A DNA stretch of 34,921 bases, taken from assembly GCA_002353825.1 (NCBI GenBank), contig DEKJ01000045.1, positions 1 through 34,921 on the forward strand, in the 5' to 3' direction. Positions 7,994 through 16,639 of the stretch are shown here, in pieces. The translations under genes and the position numbers were made by a program. Positions within the stretch are counted from its first letter, which is position 1. Each line of letters starts with the position of its first letter. This DNA comes from Prevotella sp. UBA2725 (GTDB lineage Bacteria; Bacteroidota; Bacteroidia; Bacteroidales; Bacteroidaceae). The notes under the pieces were generated by a model. That model did no database searches. It was not told the DNA's origin and worked only from the letters and a program-made list of their open reading frames with translations.

Positions 7994-9730
7994 TTATTTT
8001 GCAAAGCGAATCCAGTCAACATCCAAGAACGGTGAATCGTTTTTCACAGCTGGCTTCATGCAATAGAAACCAAGTTTAGCTCCAATCCACTTACCTTCTA
8101 CGATAGTAAACGGCTCACCAACCTCTTTATATTGCTTGCCATCTGTGCTCCAGGAGAACTGAGCATGACCTTTGATGGCATTGCCGATTCCCGTGCTCCA
8201 CACCTTCACACGCAGATAAACATAAGGTGTAGCAGGGCGTGATTGAGGGATGTCATCCACAGCATACTTCTGCGTATAAGGCTTTGGCATAGCCTTGAGT
8301 GAGAGTGAGGTTTCAGCAAGTGTTTGCTCTGCTTTCCCATTCTGAGCACCTTTACAAGTGACATATCGTAAAGCACAACCATCAGCTGTGCTTACAAACT
8401 TGATTCCGGCATAGTCCTGCCCCATGAGCATAAAGCCTCCCTCTTCACCCTTGGGTTTGAATTCTGGATTAGGAATAAAACGTACACGCGCCGTAGCTGT
8501 GAAGTTCTCTGCAGGAAGTTTTTGTAAGAGCATATTCTGTAGATCACTCAGATTCTTGAAGCCCTCTGGCTGCTGAGGACCATAAAGTCTCAACCTTCCA
8601 TTGTTAGCATCGCAGAAGTACCAATACTGGCTCCAAGGCCCTTCAAACTGCCATTGCTTGCCGAGCTCATTGCTATTGAACTCATCATCTTCCTGTGGCT
8701 GCACATCTCCGGAAGAGGGTAGGTTAGGCTTCTTCCATGACGCCACAGCATCACCACATCCATCACCGTCTTTATCTTCTCCGATAACGAGCCAACCGTC
8801 TTTCCACTTAGCAGGCTGCAGATGGAGCACGCGTCCATAAGCATGCTTATCCTGGAAATGCAGGAACCAGTCTTCACCATTCTGAGTATCTACCCAAGCA
8901 CCCTGATGAGGGCCATTGACTTTGCTCTTTCCCTGAGCCAAAGTTACTTTCTCCTCATAAGGTCCATAAGGCGACTTACTTCGAAGCTCCACTTGCCAAC
9001 CATATTTCACGCCTCCTGCCGGAGAGAAGATATAATAGTAACCATCATGTTTGTAGAACTTCGTACCTTCAATCGTTGGCTGATTCTCATGTCCATCGTA
9101 TACCACTCGTGAAGGTCCCGTGACATGTGTACCATCGGCAGATAGCGGAGCAACGAAGAGGACACTCTTCACTCCTGCACGACTTCCCGCGCATCCATGA
9201 GAAAGATAAGCCTTGCCATCTGAATCCCATAAAGGACAACAATCGATCAATCCTTTGCCTTCTTTCACAAGCACAGGCTCTGTCCAATCTCCTGCAGGAT
9301 CTTGTGTCTTCACCATGAAAAGTCCCTGATCGGGATCTCCCCAGAAAATATAGAACCATCCATCATGGTAACGGATAGCCGGGGCCCAGACATAGTTTCC
9401 ATGTTGAATCTTCTTTCGATAATCGAGATCTGTCCCTTTATACTGAGGAAGAACGGGGTAGTGATCCTTCAGAGCTGCCCCAATAATCGTCCAGTTGACC
9501 AGATCTGTAGAGAGAAGGATCTGTAAGCCAGGAAAGCAAGCAAATGAAGATGCCGTCATATAGTAATCATTTCCTACACGGCAGACATCAGGGTCACTGT
9601 AATCTGCATTGATAATAGGGTTGCAATAGCGATTACCTTGCAAGTTAGGGTCCCAAGTGTGTGAAGCCATCTGAGCAGGCACGCTGAGAGATAAGAAAAA
9701 GAAAAGTAATAGGCTTAAATGTCGTCTCAT
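7994..9730 (-). CDS. Glycoside hydrolase family 43 enzyme (beta-xylosidase or alpha-L-arabinofuranosidase)
   Basis: Secreted or periplasmic inverting glycosidase acting on xylan or arabinan side chains or ends. The 578-residue product has a signal peptide (MRRHLSLLLFFFLSLSVPA). Residues about 35-335 form the five-bladed GH43 propeller with the three catalytic acids readable: base Asp46 in YSDPDV, pKa modulator Asp163 in GLIDCCP, and acid Glu221 in PTIEG. Residues about 350-578 form a C-terminal beta-sandwich of the kind common in two-domain GH43 enzymes. The signal ends in Q rather than a lipobox Cys, so a periplasmic location is likelier than a surface one. It lies between the susCD operon and its presumed regulator, on the opposite strand to both, so it is transcribed separately. 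Xylosidase and arabinofuranosidase activity cannot be separated by eye. Confidence 0.92.
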   Translation of the reverse strand: MRRHLSLLLFFFLSLSVPAQMASHTWDPNLQGNRYCNPIINADYSDPDVCRVGNDYYMTASSFACFPGLQILLSTDLVNWTIIGAALKDHYPVLPQYKGTDLDYRKKIQHGNYVWAPAIRYHDGWFYIFWGDPDQGLFMVKTQDPAGDWTEPVLVKEGKGLIDCCPLWDSDGKAYLSHGCAGSRAGVKSVLFVAPLSADGTHVTGPSRVVYDGHENQPTIEGTKFYKHDGYYYIFSPAGGVKYGWQVELRSKSPYGPYEEKVTLAQGKSKVNGPHQGAWVDTQNGEDWFLHFQDKHAYGRVLHLQPAKWKDGWLVIGEDKDGDGCGDAVASWKKPNLPSSGDVQPQEDDEFNSNELGKQWQFEGPWSQYWYFCDANNGRLRLYGPQQPEGFKNLSDLQNMLLQKLPAENFTATARVRFIPNPEFKPKGEEGGFMLMGQDYAGIKFVSTADGCALRYVTCKGAQNGKAEQTLAETSLSLKAMPKPYTQKYAVDDIPQSRPATPYVYLRVKVWSTGIGNAIKGHAQFSWSTDGKQYKEVGEPFTIVEGKWIGAKLGFYCMKPAVKNDSPFLDVDWIRFAK

Positions 9731-9756
9731 AGTTGAATGATAATATTACGTGAATG

Positions 9757-9764
9757 CAAAAATA
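9757..9764 (-). promoter_or_regulatory. -7 element of the GH43 gene
   Basis: On the minus strand this reads TATTTTTG, matching TAnnTTTG, 27 nt upstream of the GH43 start codon at 9730. No convincing -33 TTTG is visible at the expected distance, which would fit dependence on an activator. Confidence 0.45.
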
Positions 9765-9860
9765 CGATTAATTATTATATCTCTGTTGTAATATTGTACG
9801 GATTTAGCCTATGGGTTACGTATTTTTATAGGGGAAGTAGAAAAATTATCATTGGTGTTA

Positions 9861-9892
9861 TTGTGCAGTTTAAGAAAAAATATGTAAGTTTG
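9861..9892 (+). promoter_or_regulatory. Promoter of the hybrid regulator gene
   Basis: TTG (9861-9863), 21 nt, TAAGTTTG (9885-9892) fits the Bacteroidetes consensus. The start point would fall near 9899, almost on the first in-frame ATG (9901), so translation may be leaderless or begin at the second in-frame ATG (9913). Confidence 0.55.
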
Positions 9893-9900
9893 CAAACGAT

Positions 9901-12900
9901 ATGCTACATAATATGAGACATACTGTCAAATATATACACGACATTGATTTCCTAAGCCTACTTTTATGCTTGTTATTTCAACTACATCCAACAAGCATGA
10001 AGAGTCAGGTTTACTGCAACGTACGTACATTCTCCATGAATGACGGCCTCGCAGCAAATCTTTTCTCAAGTATCGCCCAAACGAAAGACGGGCTGATGTG
10101 GTTTGGCACTTGGAATGGCTTGAGCTATTTTGACGGTTATAGCTTCAACACATACCGGGATACCCCCGGTAAGACAGAGGTATTGTCTTCCAACCGCATT
10201 TTCAATATGCAGCCAAACTCCAACGGAGATCTTTGGTGCATAACTTACGACAGAAAACTTTATCTATTCGATACACGACAGTGCAAGTATGTGAGTGTCG
10301 GACAAATACTGCATGACAGGGGAGAAAGCTACAAGGCAATGCGTGATATCTATCCATTGGCTAATGGCTATTCATGGATAGCGGGGGAGAAAGGCTATCT
10401 CGTAAACATGCGTATCAATGATAACGATATACAAGAAAAAGAAGGCATCAAACTATATAAAGGCTTTGCCCTTTATAAAGCCATGCTAGATAAGTTCAAC
10501 CGCGAATGGCTTTTTACAAATAAAGGGTTGAAGCTCTTTGGTGTTACAGACTTTCCGCATTTTAAAGCCTGCAACATGGCTAACCTCGGGGACCGCACGT
10601 GGTTCGTATCAACAGATGGAAAACTAGCCTCAATAGGAAAAAATGAGAGGCGATTACGTGCTGAAAACTTAGGAGTAAAAGTCACTGCTATCTATGACCT
10701 ATGCAGCTATGGAAAGCAACAATTACTCATTGGAACCGATTGCGGACTTATCGTCTATAATATTCGTTCACGCAAAGGCTCTCTTGTGAAGTTACTCCAT
10801 CCTATGGTAATGAAACAGAAAGTGGAAAGAATCTTTACCGATTCTCATCGCCGTATTTGGATGTTCACAGGTAGTGACGGCATTGTTATGTTATGGCCCG
10901 ATGGCAAAACGGAATGGCTACAGGCAACAGCTGACAACTTGATCAACAGAACAAAGAGCGAGAAGCCTTTCTTCTACCAGGATGAGCACGGAACGGTATG
11001 GACTGTTCCTGAAGGTGGAACATTCAGTTATTATGATGAACAAACTCATAAACTAGTGCCCTATGTTCTAAGAACAGAAGGTGCAGAATATTCGAGCCTT
11101 CCGCTGATAAAAAAATTCTTTATTGATAACCAGCATAACCTCTGGTTCTGTGGTGAGCGTGATCTCACACGCGTCGACTTTCGTCTTCGCCGTGTCCATC
11201 GTACAACTGTAGTCCTTAACCAAGAGGTCCGCTCATTATGTGAGGATAAGAATGGAAATATCTGGGCAGGTGACCATGAAGGTGTTATTGGGGTTTATGA
11301 TAAGAATCAAAAGCTCATTGGGTATTTAAATAAAAGCGGACAACTACAGTCTACACCACAACCGTTCACGACAAGAGTCTACACCCTCTTCCAGGACAAG
11401 GAAGGACGAATGTGGATAGGCTCAAAACTTGATGGTCTCTATTGCCTCAATGGAGGGAAAATAATTCACTTCCTGCATGAAGCGAAAAACAAGTGGAGCA
11501 TCAGTAGCAATGATATCTACGACATTTTTCAAGACAAGATGGGGCGCATTTGGATTGCTACTTACGGAGGCGGACTGAATATCGCCTTGGAAGACGGGAA
11601 AGGTGGAATGAGGTTTATCAATCGTTCTAACCTTCTCAAAAACTATCCTGCGGGCGATTTCATGGATGCTCGTCGTATCACAGAGACTTCAACAGGTGTA
11701 ATACTTGTCTCTACGAACGGAGGACTGCTGACTTTCTCGGGGAAGATCAAACAGCCTAACGCCATCCAATTCTATAAAAGTAGCTATATTCACGGTGATG
11801 ACTCATCCTTAGAAAGCAGTACCGTGTTGCAAGCTCTTGTAAATCACAGTGGCAAAATATTTGTCAATGTTATGGGAGGAGGATTACAGCAAGTGGTAAG
11901 TAGTAATCTCCTAGCTGACAACTTGCATTTCAAGAGTCTCGACGTGGCCTCTTCCACTGAAGGAATGGTACAATCGATGGTAGAAGATCATAAAGGCGGC
12001 ATCTGGCTTGTCAGAGAGACAACAATGGATAAGTTTGACGACAGATCCGGTAGACTTTATACTTTTGGAATTAACGTAATAGGCAACAACGTAGAGTTCT
12101 CCGAGGCAAAACCATTGTGCAGCCATAATGGTACTATTTATATGGCATGCAACAGTAGTTTTCTCTATTTCGACCCTCTCAGAATGATAAAGAGCGCCTT
12201 TGTGCCCAACATTGTCTTCACAGGCGTCAAATTCCAAGGAGAAGACAATATCCAGTCGGTGCTTAACACTCCGGAACTTGTTGTACCAAGTGATAAACGC
12301 AGCCTGACTATTTACTTCTCAGCTCTCGATTATAGCGATAATCACCTCATACGCTATGCTTATCGGCTGAAAGGTGGTGATGAAAGATGGAACTATGTAG
12401 GGCAGGAGCACAGTGCAGCCTTCAACCGTTTGCCGAATGGACATCTAAAATTAGAGGTAAGATCAACGAACGCTGATGGTGTATGGCAAAATAATGTGCG
12501 CGTACTGAACATCTATGCACAGCCCACGTTCTGGGAGTCGTGGATGGGTTGGATGACGTATATCATGACAGGTGGCGCCCTCATCTTTATCATTCTTTAC
12601 ATGTTCGGTCAGCAGCAACGCATCAAGATGCAAGCTGAGATGAGTGATCTTCGCACCACCTTCTTCACAAATATTGGTCATAAGCTTCGCACACCGCTGA
12701 CACTCATCGGTGGACCGGTAACCGAAGTAATGAAGAATGAGCATCTATCCGAAAAAGGACATGAACTGCTTGAAATGGTAAGACGCAATAGTGAGAACAT
12801 GCTATCCATGGTGAACAGCATGCTTTCCTATAATCAGGATCCAGATAATTATCTCGTGGACGATATTAACGCGCCTTTCGCAGGAACAACAGAAGAAGAC

Positions 12901-13851
12901 AATCTGAACAATCAGAACGTCTCGGATCAGAATTCTCCAGAACATCCGGACATCAAACTCTTGGTAGTCGAGGATAATCGCGACCTCCGTCGCTTCCTTT
13001 TCTCCATTCTTTCCTCTGAATATAGTGTTATCACGGCAGAGAATGGTAAGGATGGACTTGAAAAAGCAAGCAAGGAACTGCCTGATTTCATTATATCCGA
13101 CGTCATGATGCCTGAAATGGATGGCCTCACGATGGTGCACAAACTAAAGGAAAATAAAAATACAAGCCATATTCCTATTATTATTCTTTCTGCCAAGGCT
13201 TCATTGCAAGACAAACTGCAAGGATTGCGTGAGGGCGTTGATGATTATATCACCAAGCCGTTCTCTGCTACCTATTTGAAGGAGCGCGTTGCAAATATCA
13301 TCTCCCGACGTCGTAGCTTCCAGCAGGATATGCTCTCTGAGTACTCAGCTTTGGCCGATGGGAAAAAGAAAACTGAACAGATCCAAGTTAAGAATGAGAC
13401 TTCTGTACCATCTAATGGGGAGAGTGAGCAGGAAAGAGAACAAAAGGCTCAACAACAGCAAGCCGAGCAATATACACTCAAGACTCCGGAAATCATCGAC
13501 GAAGACAAACTGATGATGGAGAAGCTCATGGCTTATCTCGAGGAGAATCTTGACAACTCAGCTCTCAGAATGGAAGATCTCGCAGCTGCTGTAAACTTAG
13601 GACGTACCGTATTCTACGGTAAGGTGAAAGCCATTGTAGGTATTCCGCCCAATGAGTTCGTAAGACATATCCGTTTGCAACGAGCAGAGGAACTTGTGGC
13701 TAAGAGCAAGGAGAACTTCTCACAAATTGCTTATGCCGTAGGATTCTCTGACCCCAAGTATTTCTCCAAGTGTTTCAAGAAAGAGACCGGTCTATCTCCT
13801 TCTGAGTATCGTGAGAAGAGTCGGCAAAATAAGGAAAAATCAACAAATTGA
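9901..13851 (+). CDS. Hybrid two-component system regulator (HTCS) lacking a visible HATPase domain
   Basis: Glycan-sensing regulator of the adjacent locus, 1316 residues in a single open frame. Order of parts: N-terminal signal or membrane anchor; periplasmic two-propeller sensor of Reg_prop repeats (about 40-780; repeated D-x-x-G-x-x-W-I/F-G/A-T motifs); Y_Y_Y domain (about 800-872); membrane helix (about 880-902); HisKA-like helical pair with phospho-accepting His927 in NIGHKLRTPLTL; response regulator receiver (about 1018-1135) with acidic pair Glu1024/Asp1025, Asp1067 and Lys1119; a Gln/Glu-rich linker (about 1140-1195); and an AraC-type HTH (about 1205-1310). The catalytic ATPase domain normally between HisKA and receiver is missing: only about 50 polar residues link them, with no N, G1 or G2 box. 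It is divergent from GH43. The start is 9901, or 9913 if a leader is needed. Confidence 0.92.
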   Translation: MLHNMRHTVKYIHDIDFLSLLLCLLFQLHPTSMKSQVYCNVRTFSMNDGLAANLFSSIAQTKDGLMWFGTWNGLSYFDGYSFNTYRDTPGKTEVLSSNRIFNMQPNSNGDLWCITYDRKLYLFDTRQCKYVSVGQILHDRGESYKAMRDIYPLANGYSWIAGEKGYLVNMRINDNDIQEKEGIKLYKGFALYKAMLDKFNREWLFTNKGLKLFGVTDFPHFKACNMANLGDRTWFVSTDGKLASIGKNERRLRAENLGVKVTAIYDLCSYGKQQLLIGTDCGLIVYNIRSRKGSLVKLLHPMVMKQKVERIFTDSHRRIWMFTGSDGIVMLWPDGKTEWLQATADNLINRTKSEKPFFYQDEHGTVWTVPEGGTFSYYDEQTHKLVPYVLRTEGAEYSSLPLIKKFFIDNQHNLWFCGERDLTRVDFRLRRVHRTTVVLNQEVRSLCEDKNGNIWAGDHEGVIGVYDKNQKLIGYLNKSGQLQSTPQPFTTRVYTLFQDKEGRMWIGSKLDGLYCLNGGKIIHFLHEAKNKWSISSNDIYDIFQDKMGRIWIATYGGGLNIALEDGKGGMRFINRSNLLKNYPAGDFMDARRITETSTGVILVSTNGGLLTFSGKIKQPNAIQFYKSSYIHGDDSSLESSTVLQALVNHSGKIFVNVMGGGLQQVVSSNLLADNLHFKSLDVASSTEGMVQSMVEDHKGGIWLVRETTMDKFDDRSGRLYTFGINVIGNNVEFSEAKPLCSHNGTIYMACNSSFLYFDPLRMIKSAFVPNIVFTGVKFQGEDNIQSVLNTPELVVPSDKRSLTIYFSALDYSDNHLIRYAYRLKGGDERWNYVGQEHSAAFNRLPNGHLKLEVRSTNADGVWQNNVRVLNIYAQPTFWESWMGWMTYIMTGGALIFIILYMFGQQQRIKMQAEMSDLRTTFFTNIGHKLRTPLTLIGGPVTEVMKNEHLSEKGHELLEMVRRNSENMLSMVNSMLSYNQDPDNYLVDDINAPFAGTTEEDNLNNQNVSDQNSPEHPDIKLLVVEDNRDLRRFLFSILSSEYSVITAENGKDGLEKASKELPDFIISDVMMPEMDGLTMVHKLKENKNTSHIPIIILSAKASLQDKLQGLREGVDDYITKPFSATYLKERVANIISRRRSFQQDMLSEYSALADGKKKTEQIQVKNETSVPSNGESEQEREQKAQQQQAEQYTLKTPEIIDEDKLMMEKLMAYLEENLDNSALRMEDLAAAVNLGRTVFYGKVKAIVGIPPNEFVRHIRLQRAEELVAKSKENFSQIAYAVGFSDPKYFSKCFKKETGLSPSEYREKSRQNKEKSTN

Positions 13852-13854
13852 AAT

Positions 13855-13920
13855 AATGAAAGAATGAAAGAATGAAAGAACGAAATGATGAAAAGATATA
13901 CACCATTTCATTCTTTCATT
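13855..13920. terminator. Bidirectional terminator between the HTCS and ispE genes
   Basis: AATGAAAGAATGAAA (13855-13869, repeated in register at 13863-13877) is the exact reverse complement of 13906-13920, giving a 15-bp stem followed by a T-run. The left arm is a tandem of the 8-mer GAATGAAA, so the stem can form in more than one register. It sits between two convergent genes. Confidence 0.65.
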
Positions 13921-13948
13921 TTTTCAATCTCTCAATTTATCATTCGAT

Positions 13949-14788
13949 TTACAATTGTGCTGTGAATGTGAAGCATTTTGGGAAAGTAGTCTTCACATCC
14001 TTGGGTTCATCACGGAAAATTCCGAAAAGTGCACTGCCACTACCAGACATCGCTGCATAAACAGCACCAAGACCATAGAGCTTATCCTTGATAGCGGCGA
14101 GCTCGGGATGCGCCTTGAAGACAGGCTTCTCAAAGTCATTGACAAGGTCGTCTTTCCATGTAGCAATAGGTTGTCTTACAATATCACGGCAACACTTGAA
14201 TGGTTTACGACTCACAATCTCCTTATAAGCCTGAGCAGTTGAAACAGCAACATCAGGTTTAACAATAGCAATATAGTAACCATCAAGATTACCTTTTGGT
14301 CCATCAGCAGGCTCAAGAATTTCTCCACGTCCTGTGGCGAAGGATGGTTCAGCCTCGATGAAGAAAGCACAATCGGAACCGAGTTTGGCAGCATAACGTT
14401 CCATCTCTGCAATACCAATATTGAGACGGAAGCGCTCATCAAGAAGCCGAATCATGAAAGCACCATCAGAAGAGCCGCCCCCAAGTCCAGCTTGCATCGG
14501 TATGCGCTTGAAGAGGTGCGCATGGATACGGGGAAGCTCATAATCGGCTGCAAGAAGCTGATAAGCTTTCACAACAAGGTTTTTCTGCTCATCACAGTCA
14601 ACGGCATGACCCGTTACTTTTAGATCACAAGGCACATCGGATGGAAACTCATCACTCATGTACTTGATCTCCAAAGCATCCGTGAGCGGGATAGGGTAGA
14701 ACACAGTCTCGATGTCATGATATCCATCGGGACGTTCTGCTACAATGTTTAATCCAAGATTTATCTTGGCACAAGGAAATGTAATCAT
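13949..14788 (-). CDS. ispE: 4-diphosphocytidyl-2-C-methyl-D-erythritol kinase
   Basis: Cytoplasmic GHMP-family kinase of the non-mevalonate (MEP) isoprenoid pathway; it phosphorylates CDP-methylerythritol at the 2-position. I place the start at the CAT of 14786-14788 (MITFPCAKINLGL), giving 279 residues, the usual length. The open frame runs on upstream to 14935, but that extension overlaps the dnaB start and the promoter. Diagnostic sequences are the N-terminal AKINLGLNIV with the catalytic lysine, the substrate loop RPDGYHDIETVF, the ATP-binding GLGGGSSDGA, and the C-terminal GAVYAAMSGSGSALFG. It is transcribed alone, divergent from dnaB. Confidence 0.95.
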   Translation of the reverse strand: MITFPCAKINLGLNIVAERPDGYHDIETVFYPIPLTDALEIKYMSDEFPSDVPCDLKVTGHAVDCDEQKNLVVKAYQLLAADYELPRIHAHLFKRIPMQAGLGGGSSDGAFMIRLLDERFRLNIGIAEMERYAAKLGSDCAFFIEAEPSFATGRGEILEPADGPKGNLDGYYIAIVKPDVAVSTAQAYKEIVSRKPFKCCRDIVRQPIATWKDDLVNDFEKPVFKAHPELAAIKDKLYGLGAVYAAMSGSGSALFGIFRDEPKDVKTTFPKCFTFTAQL

Positions 14789-14810
14789 AGTCGTGTGGTT
14801 TTTATACTTG

Positions 14811-14840
14811 CAAAAATAAATCTTTTTGTTGAAACTACAA
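14811..14840 (-). promoter_or_regulatory. Promoter of ispE
   Basis: On the minus strand this reads TTG (14840-14838), 19 nt, TATTTTTG (14818-14811), a good Bacteroidetes promoter 23 nt upstream of the chosen ispE start. It supports that start over the longer open frame. Confidence 0.6.
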
Positions 14841-14861
14841 CGCTTTGCGACAAGATTTTTG

Positions 14862-14869
14862 TAAATTTG
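14862..14869 (+). promoter_or_regulatory. -7 element of dnaB
   Basis: TAAATTTG matches TAnnTTTG and lies 19 nt before the dnaB ATG at 14889. No clear -33 TTTG is found at the usual spacing. Confidence 0.5.
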
Positions 14870-14888
14870 CGCCGAAATAATTAGTAAT

Positions 14889-16397
14889 ATGCCAGAACAG
14901 AAAAAGACTACTCGACGGAAATCATCCGCCCCCATTGACCCGGCTTACGGCCATCTTCAGCCCCAGGCGCTTGACATAGAAAAAGTTGTGCTCGGTGCGC
15001 TCATGATTGACAAGGACGCATTCTCTGTTGTCTCTGAGACGCTTCGTCCGGAAGTTTTCTATGAACCACGTCATCAAAAGATCTATGCGGCTATACAGAA
15101 ACTGAATATGGATGAGAATCCTGTGGATATTCTCACCGTGACAAATGAACTGGAGAAGGAGGGAACGCTTGATGAAGTAGGAGGACCTACATATATAGTA
15201 GACCTCGCTTCACATGTCGCATCTGCGGCAAGTATCGAGTACCATTCAAAGATCCTTCAACAGAAGTATATGGCTCGTCAGCTCATCTCGTTTGCAAGCA
15301 AGATAGAGACAGATGCCTTTGATCCCATGGTAGACACCGATGAGCTGATGCAGGAAGCCGAAGGAGCACTGTTTGAGATATCTCAGAAAAACATGCGCCA
15401 GGACTATACGCAGATTGACCCTGTCGTGCGTCAAGCCGTGGATATCATTCAGAAGGCATCCTCCAACAGTACAGGTCTGACAGGTATTCCTTCTGGTTTC
15501 ACAAAGCTCGATGACATGACCTCCGGATGGCAGAAGAGTGACCTCATCATTATTGCCGGACGCCCTGCCATGGGTAAGACTTCTTTTGCCTTGTCTATCG
15601 CAAAGAATGTAGCTGTAGATTATCGTGAACCAGTGGCATTCTTCTCACTTGAAATGAACAACGTACAGCTCGTGGACCGCCTTATAAGTAATGTGTGTGA
15701 AATAGAAGGCAAAAAAATAATGAACGGTCAGTTAGCTCGTGATGAGTGGGAGCGCCTCGACAAACGAATCACCAAACTTCAAGGTGCACCTCTTTATATA
15801 GATGATACACCAGGTATGTCTATCTTCGAGTTGCGTACCAAGGCACGTCGACTGGTACGTGAGAAAGGCGTGAAACTCATTATGATCGACTATCTGCAGC
15901 TCATGAATGCCAGTGGTGCACGTTTCGGTAACCGACAAGAAGAGGTTTCTACAATCTCACGTTCGCTCAAAGGTCTTGCCAAAGAGCTCGATATCCCTGT
16001 CATTGCGCTCTCGCAGCTCAACCGTACCGTTGAGAACCGTGAAGGATTAGAAGGAAAACGCCCACAGTTGAGTGACCTGCGTGAGTCAGGAGCTATTGAG
16101 CAAGATGCCGATATGGTACTTTTCGTGCATCGACCTGAATACTACCATCTATATGAAGATGAGAAAGGAAACGACCTCCGTGGCAAAGCTCAGATCATCA
16201 TTGCCAAGCACCGTAAGGGTGCCACAGGCGATGTATTGCTCTCGTTCCAAGGACAGTACACACGCTTTGCTAATCCCGAGGATGCCATGCTCAACCCAAT
16301 ACCCGGAGACATGGGCGGTGAGATTATCGGGTCACGGCTCGGTAGCAACGAAGATGACCCATTGGGTGGGGGAGATATGAATCAAACACCATTCTAA
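14889..16397 (+). CDS. dnaB: Replicative DNA helicase DnaB
   Basis: Hexameric ATP-driven helicase that unwinds DNA ahead of the replication fork. The 502-residue product has the N-terminal helical DnaB domain (about 20-130, with LQPQALDIEKVVLGALMIDK), the linker helix, and the RecA-like motor domain. Visible motor motifs are Walker A GRPAMGKT (224-231), Walker B LIMIDYLQLM, the conserved LSQLNRTVENR, and the EQDADMVLFVHR block. No intein is present. The start is preceded by a short leader and a TAAATTTG box. Length and motif order are normal, so this is the chromosomal housekeeping copy rather than a phage form. Confidence 0.97.
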   Translation: MPEQKKTTRRKSSAPIDPAYGHLQPQALDIEKVVLGALMIDKDAFSVVSETLRPEVFYEPRHQKIYAAIQKLNMDENPVDILTVTNELEKEGTLDEVGGPTYIVDLASHVASAASIEYHSKILQQKYMARQLISFASKIETDAFDPMVDTDELMQEAEGALFEISQKNMRQDYTQIDPVVRQAVDIIQKASSNSTGLTGIPSGFTKLDDMTSGWQKSDLIIIAGRPAMGKTSFALSIAKNVAVDYREPVAFFSLEMNNVQLVDRLISNVCEIEGKKIMNGQLARDEWERLDKRITKLQGAPLYIDDTPGMSIFELRTKARRLVREKGVKLIMIDYLQLMNASGARFGNRQEEVSTISRSLKGLAKELDIPVIALSQLNRTVENREGLEGKRPQLSDLRESGAIEQDADMVLFVHRPEYYHLYEDEKGNDLRGKAQIIIAKHRKGATGDVLLSFQGQYTRFANPEDAMLNPIPGDMGGEIIGSRLGSNEDDPLGGGDMNQTPF

Positions 16398-16411
16398 GGT
16401 AGTATAGTGAG

Positions 16412-16430
16412 AGATTATTACGAATAATCT
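16412..16430. promoter_or_regulatory. Small palindrome after dnaB and before the leu promoter
   Basis: AGATTATT (16412-16419), loop ACG, AATAATCT (16423-16430): a perfect 8-bp inverted repeat. The half-site AGATTATT recurs at 16443-16450 and overlaps the leu -33 element (16449). It could be a weak dnaB terminator or an operator for the leu promoter; the sequence does not decide. Confidence 0.4.
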
Positions 16431-16448
16431 TAAAAAAATAACAGATTA

Positions 16449-16480
16449 TTTGTTTATATCTCCGAAAATGTATACCTTTG
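16449..16480 (+). promoter_or_regulatory. Promoter of the leu operon
   Basis: TTTG (16449-16452), exactly 20 nt, TACCTTTG (16473-16480): a full match to the Bacteroidetes housekeeping consensus. A start near 16487 gives a leader of about 280 nt before leuA. That leader holds the leader peptide and attenuator, which account for most of the 16398-16764 gap. Confidence 0.75.
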
Positions 16481-16546
16481 CAACCGATAACAAAAAGATA
16501 ACGTTTCAATACAACGTTTGAAGGACAACATAAAAGACATACAACA

Positions 16547-16639
16547 ATGATTGCACTTATCGCCATCCTTAGCATTATTATTCTAGGCATTCGACTGCGT
16601 AATACGGTTGGAAGTGAATGGGCGTGCGTGCATGCGTAA
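16547..16639 (+). CDS. Ile/Leu-rich leader peptide of the leu operon
   Basis: A 30-codon open frame, MIALIAILSIIILGIRLR followed by NTVGSEWACVHA and a TAA stop. Seven of its first fifteen codons are Ile, and it has four Leu and two Val codons; the block at codons 10-13 is ATT ATT ATT CTA. It sits about 60 nt downstream of the leu promoter start point and about 20 nt before the terminator hairpin, and it spans the RNA segments that decide terminator formation. These are the hallmarks of a ribosome-stalling leader peptide for branched-chain amino acids. It is not expected to have a function as a protein. It is too short for usual gene calling. Confidence 0.85.
   Translation: MIALIAILSIIILGIRLRNTVGSEWACVHA

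Noticed and set aside
14789..14935. The N-terminal extension of ispE upstream of 14788
   Set aside because: It would overlap the dnaB start and the promoter boxes, and other IspE proteins begin at the MITFPCAKIN-type sequence.
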